Assembly: GCA_017632095.1 (NCBI GenBank)
Contig: JAGBSA010000029.1
Coordinates: forward strand, 1 to 6,654
Direction of reading: 5' to 3'
Length of the DNA: 6,654 nt
Source: Bacteroidales bacterium
Lineage (GTDB): Bacteria; Bacteroidota; Bacteroidia; Bacteroidales; P3
Translations under genes and position numbers: made by a program
The notes under the pieces: generated by a model
What the model saw: only the letters and a program-made list of their open reading frames with translations
Database searches by the model: none
What the model was told of the DNA's origin: nothing
In this document: piece after piece, positions 1-5,510 of the stretch
Position numbering within the stretch: the first letter of the stretch is position 1
How the letters are laid out: every line of letters starts with the position of its first letter

Positions 1-16
1 ATTAGAATACGACGAC

Positions 17-1051
17 TTACTTTTTGGCTTTTCTATCAGAAAGCACGCTTTTTATTACCTTCATACCCTCTTTGTCCGCTGTCATTTTAATTCCTGTATC
101 CGGAACCAAGATAACCTCTGACTCTTCGGCATTAGGCTGCATTACTTTCTTGATTGCATTATGGTTTGCGTAGAGATTGTTCTTTTGATTAAGTCTTACG
201 AAAGTTTCTATATCGACACAATCCAATATTTGCTCAAAATAATTAAAGCAAGTGAACTTTGTGCCGTCTGACATAACGATACAAGTTTGTTTTCCCAAAG
301 GATAGAAATATGCTATGTCTTTGCTCTCGATTAGTTTTTCGCCTTGACGTTCTTTTAGTATGAGTTTGTCGGATACAAGTAGGTTTGCTTTCCATGTTTG
401 CAAACGTAGCTTTTCTCCCCCTTGACTATAATAAATCCATTCGCCTTCTTTGTTGTTGTCAATGAAAGTTCCGTCTATCTTAATCTTCTTATCGGCATAG
501 TAATTCTTGTAACTGCCGTCTTTCTTGTCGTTTTTGTAGTTGAAGATTTGGAATCCATCTTGGTAAAGGAAGTGATAGTTCTCACCATTCTTCTTTCCGT
601 CTTTATAGATTGCTGTTTCTAACACATTACCCTTGGTATCCCATATGGTTTCCTTGCCATCTTTATTTCCATTCTTGAAGTTTTCTTCACTAAGTTTCTT
701 CCCATCAACAGAATAATAAGACCAAAGTCCTTCTTTCTTTTGATTTACATAATCTCCTTCGCTCATAACGTTGCCATTACGATAGAATATCTTTGCGTGT
801 CCTGTTTTGCAGTCTCCTTTATAGTCTATGGTTTGTTTCAAACTTCCATTCTTGCTGTAATACTTAAAGGTTCCTTGCTCGCAATCATCTTTGAACATTC
901 CCTCATACTGAATTTGTCCATTAGAATACGATTTTGACCATTTACCTTGCTTTCTGCCTTGGTTGTCTGTTTGATTTTGGGCATTAGCTCCAAATGTTGT
1001 CAATATGCTTACAAGCAATACTATGCTACTTATTTGTTTTATCTTTTTCAT
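17..1051 (-). CDS. Exported MORN-like (YwqK-type) repeat protein with C-terminal LytTR-like domain
   Basis: A 344-residue protein with three parts. Residues 1-24 form a signal peptide (KKIK, a hydrophobic stretch VLLVSILTTF, then ANA before Q25). Residues about 31-220 hold eight MORN_2/YwqK-type repeats of the form xGxxxxYYxxNGxxxxxxxYK, with the repeat glycine at 36, 60, 84, 108, 132, 156, 179 and 203. Residues about 228-338 resemble a LytTR domain: KDIAYFY at 244-250, SDGTKF at 261-266, FEQIL at 272-276, FVRLNQ at 284-289, NHNAIKKV at 296-303, and a closing strand-helix. LytTR domains normally bind DNA; MORN-type repeats are thought to mediate binding to proteins or envelope material. The start ATG overlaps the end of the gmhB-like gene by 26 nt, so this is the last visible gene of the operon. 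The mix of signal peptide and LytTR is odd. The repeat and signal-peptide calls are firm, LytTR is likely, and the function is unknown. Homologues may be annotated as YwqK-family antitoxins, but no toxin is visible. Confidence 0.88.
   Translation of the reverse strand: MKKIKQISSIVLLVSILTTFGANAQNQTDNQGRKQGKWSKSYSNGQIQYEGMFKDDCEQGTFKYYSKNGSLKQTIDYKGDCKTGHAKIFYRNGNVMSEGDYVNQKKEGLWSYYSVDGKKLSEENFKNGNKDGKETIWDTKGNVLETAIYKDGKKNGENYHFLYQDGFQIFNYKNDKKDGSYKNYYADKKIKIDGTFIDNNKEGEWIYYSQGGEKLRLQTWKANLLVSDKLILKERQGEKLIESKDIAYFYPLGKQTCIVMSDGTKFTCFNYFEQILDCVDIETFVRLNQKNNLYANHNAIKKVMQPNAEESEVILVPDTGIKMTADKEGMKVIKSVLSDRKAKK
386..961 (-). repeat. Eight-unit array of 24-residue MORN-like repeats (within CDS)
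   Basis: Reading the encoded protein, the repeat glycine that precedes an aromatic pair recurs at residues 36, 60, 84, 108, 132, 156, 179 and 203, so the spacing is 24 residues (72 nt) in six of seven steps and 23 in one. Typical units are GTFKYYSKNG, GLWSYYSVDG and GEWIYYSQGG. The repeats have diverged at the DNA level, so this is an old protein repeat and not a recent slippage tract. Confidence 0.85.
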
Positions 1052-1595
1052 ACTTTATATATTTTGCAAATTCCAATAAATCAGTAAATCTATAATCTAT
1101 TCTATCTGGGTGATTCCTCGTTTCCTCGTTTGTTTCCGACAAATGAACAGTGTGCATTCCCAATCGCTTGCCGAAAACCAAATCACTAAGACTATCACCC
1201 ACCATTATACTATCTTTGAATCTTATTTGAGGAAATTGTTTTCTCGCTTTCAATCCCATACCTACAGAAGGCTTTCTGTCAAACGAATTATCCTTGGTTA
1301 GATGTGGGCAATGATAAATCGCATCTATTCTTCCGCCATTCTGAGAGATTTGTTCGCACATGTGTTTTGAGATTTCAGCAAATTCATCTTCGCTCATAAT
1401 TTTCTTACCTATGCCTTGCTGATTTGTAACTACAACAATGGTATCAAACAAACTTGCAAAAATTTTCATAGCTTCAAGTACTCCGTCAATGAATTCAAAT
1501 TCTGAAACATTGCGAATGTAACCGTGCATGTTGCGAACGTTGATTACTCCGTCCCTATCTAAAAAGAGCGTGCGGGATTGTTGAATTGTCCTCAT
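1026..1595 (-). CDS. gmhB: HAD-IIIA phosphatase, D-glycero-D-manno-heptose-1,7-bisphosphate phosphatase-like
   Basis: A 189-residue cytoplasmic HAD-superfamily phosphatase, the usual length for GmhB/HisB-N enzymes. Motif I is FLDRDGVIN (nucleophile D13, acid D15), motif II is VVTNQQGIG (T57, N58), motif III is RKPSVGM (K108), and motif IV is MVGDSLSD (D134, D138). In the heptose pathway GmhB removes the C7 phosphate from heptose 1,7-bisphosphate before nucleotide activation. The neighbouring gmhA, only 6 nt upstream, supports this assignment over the related histidinol-phosphatase. One oddity: classic GmhB enzymes have a zinc loop with a Cys-Pro-x-His part and then a Cys-x-Cys just before RKP. 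Here C96-P97-H98 is present, but the Cys pair is missing (NSFDRKP), so the loop is short and probably cannot bind zinc in the usual way. The exact substrate (alpha or beta anomer, or another sugar phosphate) is therefore uncertain. The start is ATG at 1595; the gene overlaps the next one by 26 nt. Confidence 0.88.
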   Translation of the reverse strand: MRTIQQSRTLFLDRDGVINVRNMHGYIRNVSEFEFIDGVLEAMKIFASLFDTIVVVTNQQGIGKKIMSEDEFAEISKHMCEQISQNGGRIDAIYHCPHLTKDNSFDRKPSVGMGLKARKQFPQIRFKDSIMVGDSLSDLVFGKRLGMHTVHLSETNEETRNHPDRIDYRFTDLLEFAKYIKYEKDKTNK

Positions 1596-1601
1596 TGTTG
1601 C

Positions 1602-2177
1602 TTAGTCATTTTTGAACAAATCTTCTTCTACCTTTTGACAAATGATATGTCCAAGCATTATATGAGATTCTTGAATACGTGGAGTGTCGTTTGATGGTAC
1701 ATCTATCAAAATATCACATTCTGAAGCCATCTTTCCACCACCTCTTCCTGTCATTGCAATGATTGACACTTTCTTTCGTTTTGCCACCTCAAAGGCTTTC
1801 AAAACATTTGCAGAGTTTCCCGAAGTCGAAATCCCAATAAGGACATCCCCTTCTTTGCAAAAGGCTTCTACTTCTCTTGAAAAGACAACATCATACGAGT
1901 AATCATTTGCCACAGCCGTCATGTAAGAAGTATTAACGTGCAAAGCCTCTGCCGCTAATGGCGGACGGTCAAAATAAAACCTGCCAGAAAGTTCAGCAGC
2001 CAAGTGTTGAGCATCTGCAGCGCTACCTCCATTTCCACAGAAGTAAACTCTACCTCCTTGTTTGTAGGTTTCTGTTATCAGTTCTGCTGCTTTTTCTACT
2101 TTTGAGAGCAGCTCTGAGTCGTTCAAGATAAGTTCTTTAACCTCTATGCTTGATTTAATTATTTCTTCTATTCTCAT
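1602..2177 (-). CDS. gmhA: Sedoheptulose-7-phosphate isomerase (SIS domain)
   Basis: A 191-residue SIS-fold isomerase that converts sedoheptulose 7-phosphate to D-glycero-D-manno-heptose 7-phosphate, the first step toward nucleotide-activated heptose. The diagnostic features are all there: the phosphate loop CGNGGSAADAQH at 47-58, GISTSGNSANV at 115-125 (second phosphate-binding segment with the conserved Thr/Ser), and the metal/catalytic set H58, E62, Q169 and H177, which keeps the E. coli GmhA spacing (His-x3-Glu and Gln-x7-His). The length matches the family. The ATG at 2177 is chosen; extending to 2189 would use a TTG and add only four residues. The start lies inside the glycosyltransferase gene (23-nt overlap), which suggests translational coupling. 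The enzyme probably works with the adjacent gmhB-like phosphatase; the kinase/nucleotidyltransferase needed in between is not visible here. Confidence 0.95.
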   Translation of the reverse strand: MRIEEIIKSSIEVKELILNDSELLSKVEKAAELITETYKQGGRVYFCGNGGSAADAQHLAAELSGRFYFDRPPLAAEALHVNTSYMTAVANDYSYDVVFSREVEAFCKEGDVLIGISTSGNSANVLKAFEVAKRKKVSIIAMTGRGGGKMASECDILIDVPSNDTPRIQESHIMLGHIICQKVEEDLFKND

Positions 2178-3141
2178 AGTCGTTTTCAAAATTAAGTTCG
2201 CGCTCTATCAAATAAGTATTTCTTGAAGGCGAATTTCGTCCTATCAACTCAGAAACAAACCCTGTTAAAAACAATTGAGTTCCTAATATGATAGTACATA
2301 ATGCTAGGTAGAAATAAGGAGAATCTGTTATCAATCTCATGGCTTCTCCGTTAGATACTGCAATGAGTTTTTGTACTCCAAGCACGATTGCAGAAATGAT
2401 ACCTACGATAAACATTATACTTCCCAACAATCCGAAAAAGTGCATTGGCTTTTTACCAAACTTAGATACAAACATTATCGACATCAAATCCAAATATCCG
2501 TTAATGAATCGGTTCATTCCGAATTTCGAAACTCCAAATTCACGTTTTCTATGTTTGACAACCTTTTCGCCAATCTTTGTAAAACCTGCCCACTTTGCTA
2601 TGATAGGAATATATCTGTGCATTTCGCCGTAGACTTCTATCGATTTCACAACTTCTTTTCTGTAAGCTTTCAAGCCACAGTTGAAATCATGCAATTTAAT
2701 TCCAGAAAGTTTTCTAGTGGTTGCATTATATAATTTAGAGGGTATGTTTTTTGCTATTGTGGAATCATATCTGACTTTCTTCCAACCTGAAACTAAATCA
2801 TAACCATCTTGTTTTATCATTTTGAAAAGTTCAGGCAATTCATCAGGACTGTCTTGCAAGTCGGCGTCCATTGTAATTACGACATCGCCTTCAGCATGTT
2901 CAAATCCAACATTTAGAGCTGCTGATTTACCATAGTTTCTACGGAATTTAACTCCTTTGATTGCCGGATTTTGTTTTGATAATGATTCTATCACTTGCCA
3001 AGATCTATCCTTACTTCCATCATCTACCATTATTATTTCGTAAGAAAGAGAGTGTTCTCTCAAAACTCTATCTATCCATTCCGCTAATTTCGGAAGGGAT
3101 TCTTCTTCATTGAAAAGTGGTACTACTATAGATATATCCAT
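2155..3141 (-). CDS. Family 2 glycosyltransferase, polyprenyl-phosphate sugar synthase type
   Basis: A 328-residue membrane-associated GT2 enzyme of the DPM1/GtrB/ArnC kind, which moves a sugar from a nucleotide donor to a polyprenyl (undecaprenyl) phosphate on the cytoplasmic face. The GT-A domain covers about 1-230: ISIVVPLFNEEESL at 3-16, VDDGSKD at 39-45 (nucleotide contact), and the metal-binding DADLQD at 92-97. HDFNCGLKAYRKEV at 151-164 is typical of the subfamily. The C-terminus has two membrane helices, roughly 233-257 and 274-296, like GtrB. The start is ATG at 3141, right before the first strand; a TTG at 3156 would add five residues and is not needed. The gene follows the DUF4199 gene by 22 nt and overlaps gmhA. 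The donor sugar cannot be read from sequence; the adjacent heptose genes make a link to heptose-containing glycan plausible but do not show that heptose is the sugar transferred. Confidence 0.93.
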   Translation of the reverse strand: MDISIVVPLFNEEESLPKLAEWIDRVLREHSLSYEIIMVDDGSKDRSWQVIESLSKQNPAIKGVKFRRNYGKSAALNVGFEHAEGDVVITMDADLQDSPDELPELFKMIKQDGYDLVSGWKKVRYDSTIAKNIPSKLYNATTRKLSGIKLHDFNCGLKAYRKEVVKSIEVYGEMHRYIPIIAKWAGFTKIGEKVVKHRKREFGVSKFGMNRFINGYLDLMSIMFVSKFGKKPMHFFGLLGSIMFIVGIISAIVLGVQKLIAVSNGEAMRLITDSPYFYLALCTIILGTQLFLTGFVSELIGRNSPSRNTYLIERELNFENDYENRRNN

Positions 3142-3163
3142 AATCGTGTTTCTCAAAATTCGT

Positions 3164-3733
3164 TTATACTCCCATTGAGTTTTTTCTACGTTTTGACTTC
3201 TTAGGTTTAGGTGGCACTACTATAGCTCTTTCATTTCTCAAAAAGATTGCAACAATCATAGCCCACATTATTGCCATTACACTGTTAAGCATTATAGTTG
3301 AGCCTGCAATCCATGAAGGCTTTACCATTTCTCTTAGCTGTGCTTCGGTGAATTCTTTATTTGTATCTGCATTTACCTGAATCTCATAACAGCGTTGTGT
3401 CATTTCCGGATCTATATTTGCAGCATAGAGATACATAAACCCACCGTATATTATTGAACCAACGATTGCAGAACCTAAAGCAACGACATATGCCTCTTTG
3501 AAGTTGATTCGTTGGTCTGGGAGTTGTTTCTTATACAAGTAAACAAAGATAAACAACAGCACTAATTGCATTATATTTTCCACATAGCCCATTGGCTGAG
3601 ACACCGGCATAACTATAAGCCATCTGAACAAAAGAACAAATGAAAATATCAAGCCAATGAACAATCCATACAACAACATAGCTTTCTTATAATTGCCATG
3701 CATTTGCGAAGAATATCTTCTTATCAATCCCAT
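3164..3733 (-). CDS. DUF4199 family membrane protein, basic C-terminal tail
   Basis: A 189-residue integral membrane protein with four predicted helices at about 18-40, 51-67, 80-103 and 142-165. The piece INFKEAYVVALGSAIVGSII after helix 2, and an extended polar segment of about 35 residues between helices 3 and 4, match DUF4199, a family of unknown function seen mostly in Bacteroidota. The C-terminal tail is strongly basic (seven Lys/Arg among residues 176-184). It sits second in the operon, 38 nt behind another DUF4199 gene and 22 nt before the glycosyltransferase. From memory, DUF4199 genes often stand next to this kind of glycosyltransferase in Bacteroidota, so a role in sugar-lipid handling is possible, but no catalytic residues are evident and I assign no function. 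Confidence 0.82.
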   Translation of the reverse strand: MGLIRRYSSQMHGNYKKAMLLYGLFIGLIFSFVLLFRWLIVMPVSQPMGYVENIMQLVLLFIFVYLYKKQLPDQRINFKEAYVVALGSAIVGSIIYGGFMYLYAANIDPEMTQRCYEIQVNADTNKEFTEAQLREMVKPSWIAGSTIMLNSVMAIMWAMIVAIFLRNERAIVVPPKPKKSKRRKNSMGV

Positions 3734-3771
3734 TTCAAATTCTATTTATTTGTTATTTGATACCTAATTCT

Positions 3772-4359
3772 TTAATCCTTATTTTCTATCTCTTCTTTAT
3801 CATCTTCTCTATCCGATTCCTTAGTAATATCTCTATAATACTCATATCTCGGAGTGTTATTCCTTGTAAAGATAAAACTAATGAAAAGTGCATAGAAGAA
3901 GTTTCCCATAAAATCAAAGCCAAAGTTAGAGATAACAAAAGCAATCTGCGTTAAGGAATAGAAACTCTCATTTGTAAGAAAAGAGATGTCGGTTCCCTGA
4001 GCCTCCATCATTGTTGTCATTTGATTGATTGCATCTTGCAATAAGGTAGGTTGAAGTTTTACAATCAAGACAAAAGTAAACAACATAAAGAATGCAGACA
4101 TTACCAATGATACTATGGAAAGCAGACCTAAGGATTTCCCAAATGTAAGATTCACCTCAGGGTTATTACGTTTGTATTTCGAAAGACAGAACATCAAGGC
4201 AAAGACTACGAAAAACGAATACAGCAATGTTTGGAAAAAGTTCCCAGAGAATTTTATCCACACGCTGAATACTTGATAAAGGAACACTATGCTACCAAAA
4301 ATAGAGCCCCAATAAAATGCGTGTTTCGCCAATCCGACTTTGTTAATTTCTTGATTCAT
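3772..4359 (-). CDS. DUF4199 family membrane protein, acidic C-terminal tail; first gene of operon
   Basis: A 195-residue membrane protein with four predicted helices at about 14-34, 40-60, 72-100 and 133-165. The layout equals that of the next gene: a short loop with NPEVNLTFGKSLGLL before helix 3 and a polar stretch (about 101-132) between helices 3 and 4. Sequence similarity to its neighbour is low by eye, so the two are old paralogues and not a recent duplication. The tail after helix 4 is acidic (nine Asp/Glu in residues 181-195), the opposite of its partner. The start ATG at 4359 is preceded by a 7-bp hairpin and, about 100 nt upstream, by a good Bacteroidota promoter. Function unknown; the tandem pair may form a heteromer. 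Confidence 0.8.
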   Translation of the reverse strand: MNQEINKVGLAKHAFYWGSIFGSIVFLYQVFSVWIKFSGNFFQTLLYSFFVVFALMFCLSKYKRNNPEVNLTFGKSLGLLSIVSLVMSAFFMLFTFVLIVKLQPTLLQDAINQMTTMMEAQGTDISFLTNESFYSLTQIAFVISNFGFDFMGNFFYALFISFIFTRNNTPRYEYYRDITKESDREDDKEEIENKD

Positions 4360-4370
4360 TTATATTCTAT

Positions 4371-4388
4371 TTAGTTTCTACAAACTAA
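4371..4388 (-). promoter_or_regulatory. Small hairpin in leader of DUF4199 operon
   Basis: TTAGTTT (4371-4377) and AAACTAA (4382-4388) form a perfect 7-bp stem around a 4-nt loop. It lies 11 nt upstream of the first start codon of the left operon, where a ribosome would load. The stem has only one G-C pair, so it is weak; a role in tuning initiation is possible but unproven. Confidence 0.3.
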
Positions 4389-4457
4389 TAAACTTATCCC
4401 TTATACTATTTATTATATATGGTATGGTAAATTCCTATCCACTTTATCAATAATCGG

Positions 4458-4465
4458 CAAAGGTA
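4458..4465 (-). promoter_or_regulatory. Bacteroidota -7 promoter element for the six-gene operon
   Basis: On the minus strand the site reads TACCTTTG, a perfect match to the Bacteroidota sigma-ABfr consensus TAnnTTTG, followed by CCGATTA. Transcription would begin around 4451-4454 and leave a leader of about 90 nt before the ATG at 4359. I find no good TTTG -33 box at the usual 19-21 nt spacing. It is the only perfect leftward match I see in the gap. Confidence 0.65.
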
Positions 4466-4677
4466 CGATTTTTATACATATATATGGGAGTTTATCTTCA
4501 AAAAAAGACTTGAAAATCAAAAAATCAATTCCCTCAATTCTCCATTAAACTTTACACCCATTCGATTAGGTTAAATCATTACTAAACAATAGCATAATAA
4601 CATTAGAATCCATTCTTGCCGATAGCCTATTCCATAAACAATGTTAAAGAATCACACTTTCTCAAACGAAAACTTAA

Positions 4678-4703
4678 AAAACTTTTTCTGTTTCAAAAGT
4701 TTT
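4678..4703. promoter_or_regulatory. Palindrome overlapping the tetR promoter, candidate TetR operator
   Basis: AAAACTTTT (4678-4686) and AAAAGTTTT (4695-4703) are perfect 9-bp inverted repeats separated by 8 nt, giving a 26-bp dyad that ends 3 nt before the -7 element at 4707. It thus covers the -33 and spacer region of the tetR promoter, where an autorepressor of the TetR family often binds. The composition is simple (A/T runs), so chance is not excluded. Confidence 0.45.
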
Positions 4704-4706
4704 CTC

Positions 4707-4714
4707 TATCTTTG
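4707..4714 (+). promoter_or_regulatory. Bacteroidota -7 promoter element for tetR-tolC
   Basis: TATCTTTG followed by CACCCG is a perfect TAnnTTTG match with the common downstream GCACC context. The start of transcription is expected around 4719-4722, so the tetR message would have a leader of about 155 nt, long for a simple regulator gene. The -33 box is poor (TTTTTCTG region, about 4683-4690), which fits a promoter helped or blocked by a regulator. Confidence 0.7.
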
Positions 4715-4757
4715 CACCCGTTTTTTGATAAAAAATAGCCATAAAATAACTTCAATA

Positions 4758-4835
4758 TTTGGTTTATTGATTCTTGATTTCGTGTCTATCGAAACGAAGA
4801 AACAATTTTCTAAAATCAAGATTCAAAAAATTAAA
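4758..4835 (+). promoter_or_regulatory. Long imperfect hairpin in the tetR leader
   Basis: Positions 4758-4780 pair with 4813-4835 at 21 of 23 positions (19 Watson-Crick, 2 G-U; mismatches 4766/4827 and 4771/4822) around a 32-nt loop. The core arms are TTGATTCTTGATTT (4767-4780) and AAATCAAGATTCAA (4813-4826). The loop also contains ACGAA (4794-4798), which could instead pair with TTCGT at 4779-4783, part of the left arm, giving a competing fold. No U-run of terminator type follows the right arm. It could be a leader RNA structure or a DNA site for a regulator. Confidence 0.4.
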
Positions 4836-4876
4836 ACAAAGTTTTATTTTAGCGGAAGTGCGAATTGAAAAATACC

Positions 4877-5485
4877 ATGAAAAAAGAAGAAATAATAGAA
4901 CGTTCTCTTGATTTATTTGTTGAAAAAGGCTCTTTCAAAAATGTTACAATGGACGAAATAGCTTCTGAGTTAAGCATATCAAAACGAACATTGTATGAAA
5001 ACTTTGAAAACAAGAAAAATTTAGTTCTTGAATGCCTTAGACACGTTACAAATAGCATCTATCAAAAATGCGAACACCTAAGAGATAAATCTCAAAATGC
5101 CTTTGATTATTTCTTCAAAACGCTTAACATAATCCAATCTTCGTTCAAGGAAGTGGCAAGTTTTTCAAACGAATTAAAAAAAACGTATCCCGATGTTTTC
5201 AAACAAATAATTTCTTCTCACATTGTATTTGCAAAAACAGACACTAGCTTCTTCTTTAACAAAGCAAAGCAAGAAGGTTTTATAAGAGAAGACATAGACG
5301 AAGAGTTCTTTATCAGTTTGATGGAAGTTAATATGTACAACATTTCGAACAGTAGATATTTGCTTAAAAATGAACCAAACGGACAAGATATTGTAAGAAT
5401 TAAGATTTTTTACACAATAATGCGAGGTATTTCTTCCGTTAAAGGTGTCGAATATATCGATAATTTAATTGTAAACAAGAATTAA
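4877..5485 (+). CDS. TetR/AcrR family transcriptional regulator
   Basis: A 202-residue regulator of typical TetR length. The N-terminal DNA-binding domain is clear: helix 1 EEIIERSLDLFVEKG (4-18), then TMDEIASELSISKRTLYENFENKKNLV (24-50), the classic helix-turn-helix with the recognition helix ending in TLYENF. The remaining residues (about 55-202) are helical and poorly conserved, as expected for a ligand-binding and dimer domain; the ligand cannot be predicted. The start chosen is ATG at 4877; a TTG at 4865 in the same frame would add four residues and is less likely in this phylum. The gene lies 25 nt upstream of a tolC-type gene in the same direction, so it probably represses its own operon, and the palindrome at 4678-4703 is a candidate site. 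Confidence 0.93.
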   Translation: MKKEEIIERSLDLFVEKGSFKNVTMDEIASELSISKRTLYENFENKKNLVLECLRHVTNSIYQKCEHLRDKSQNAFDYFFKTLNIIQSSFKEVASFSNELKKTYPDVFKQIISSHIVFAKTDTSFFFNKAKQEGFIREDIDEEFFISLMEVNMYNISNSRYLLKNEPNGQDIVRIKIFYTIMRGISSVKGVEYIDNLIVNKN

Positions 5486-5510
5486 AACAACAAAAATAAT
5501 TTACAGCAGA

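Larger units (their letters stand above)
4360..4876. other. Divergent intergenic region between the glycan operon and the tetR gene
   Basis: This AT-rich 517-nt gap separates leftward and rightward transcription units. It holds a leftward promoter (4458-4465), a rightward promoter (4707-4714), a palindrome upstream of the latter, and hairpins in both leaders, described separately. Between about 4470 and 4665 I see no gene, RNA or convincing repeat. An open frame on the plus strand at 4641-4868 runs across the rightward promoter and has a low-complexity Lys/Phe composition, so it is not called. Confidence 0.8.

Noticed and set aside
1..931. Direct repeat ATTAGAATACGA at 1-12 and 920-931
   Set aside because: About one 12-bp match is expected by chance in a window of this size, and flanking bases differ; no sign of an attachment site or duplication.
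2339..2733. Plus-strand open frames of 97 and 120 codons opposite the glycosyltransferase gene
   Set aside because: They lie fully antisense to a gene with clear GT2 motifs and show no recognisable domain; they are shadows of its codon pattern.
3735..3760. TCAAAT/ATTTGA inverted repeat between the two DUF4199 genes, considered as a terminator
   Set aside because: Six A/T-rich pairs around a 14-nt loop is too weak, and the genes are closely spaced in one apparent operon.
4453..4623. Inverted pair ATCGGCAA (4453-4460) and TTGCCGAT (4616-4623)
   Set aside because: Only 8 bp with 155 nt between them, and one copy is part of the leftward promoter; likely chance.
4721..4735. TTTTTT-GAT-AAAAAA inverted repeat near the expected tetR transcription start
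   Set aside because: Homopolymer A/T runs form such dyads easily in AT-rich DNA; not enough to call an operator or terminator.
4754..4761. AATATTTG as a second rightward -7 element
   Set aside because: It misses the first conserved T of TAnnTTTG, while the element at 4707-4714 is perfect with its usual downstream context.
4641..4868. Plus-strand open frame of 75 codons in the intergenic region
   Set aside because: It spans the tetR promoter, the palindrome and the leader hairpin, and its product is low-complexity Lys/Phe/Ile sequence typical of translated AT-rich DNA.
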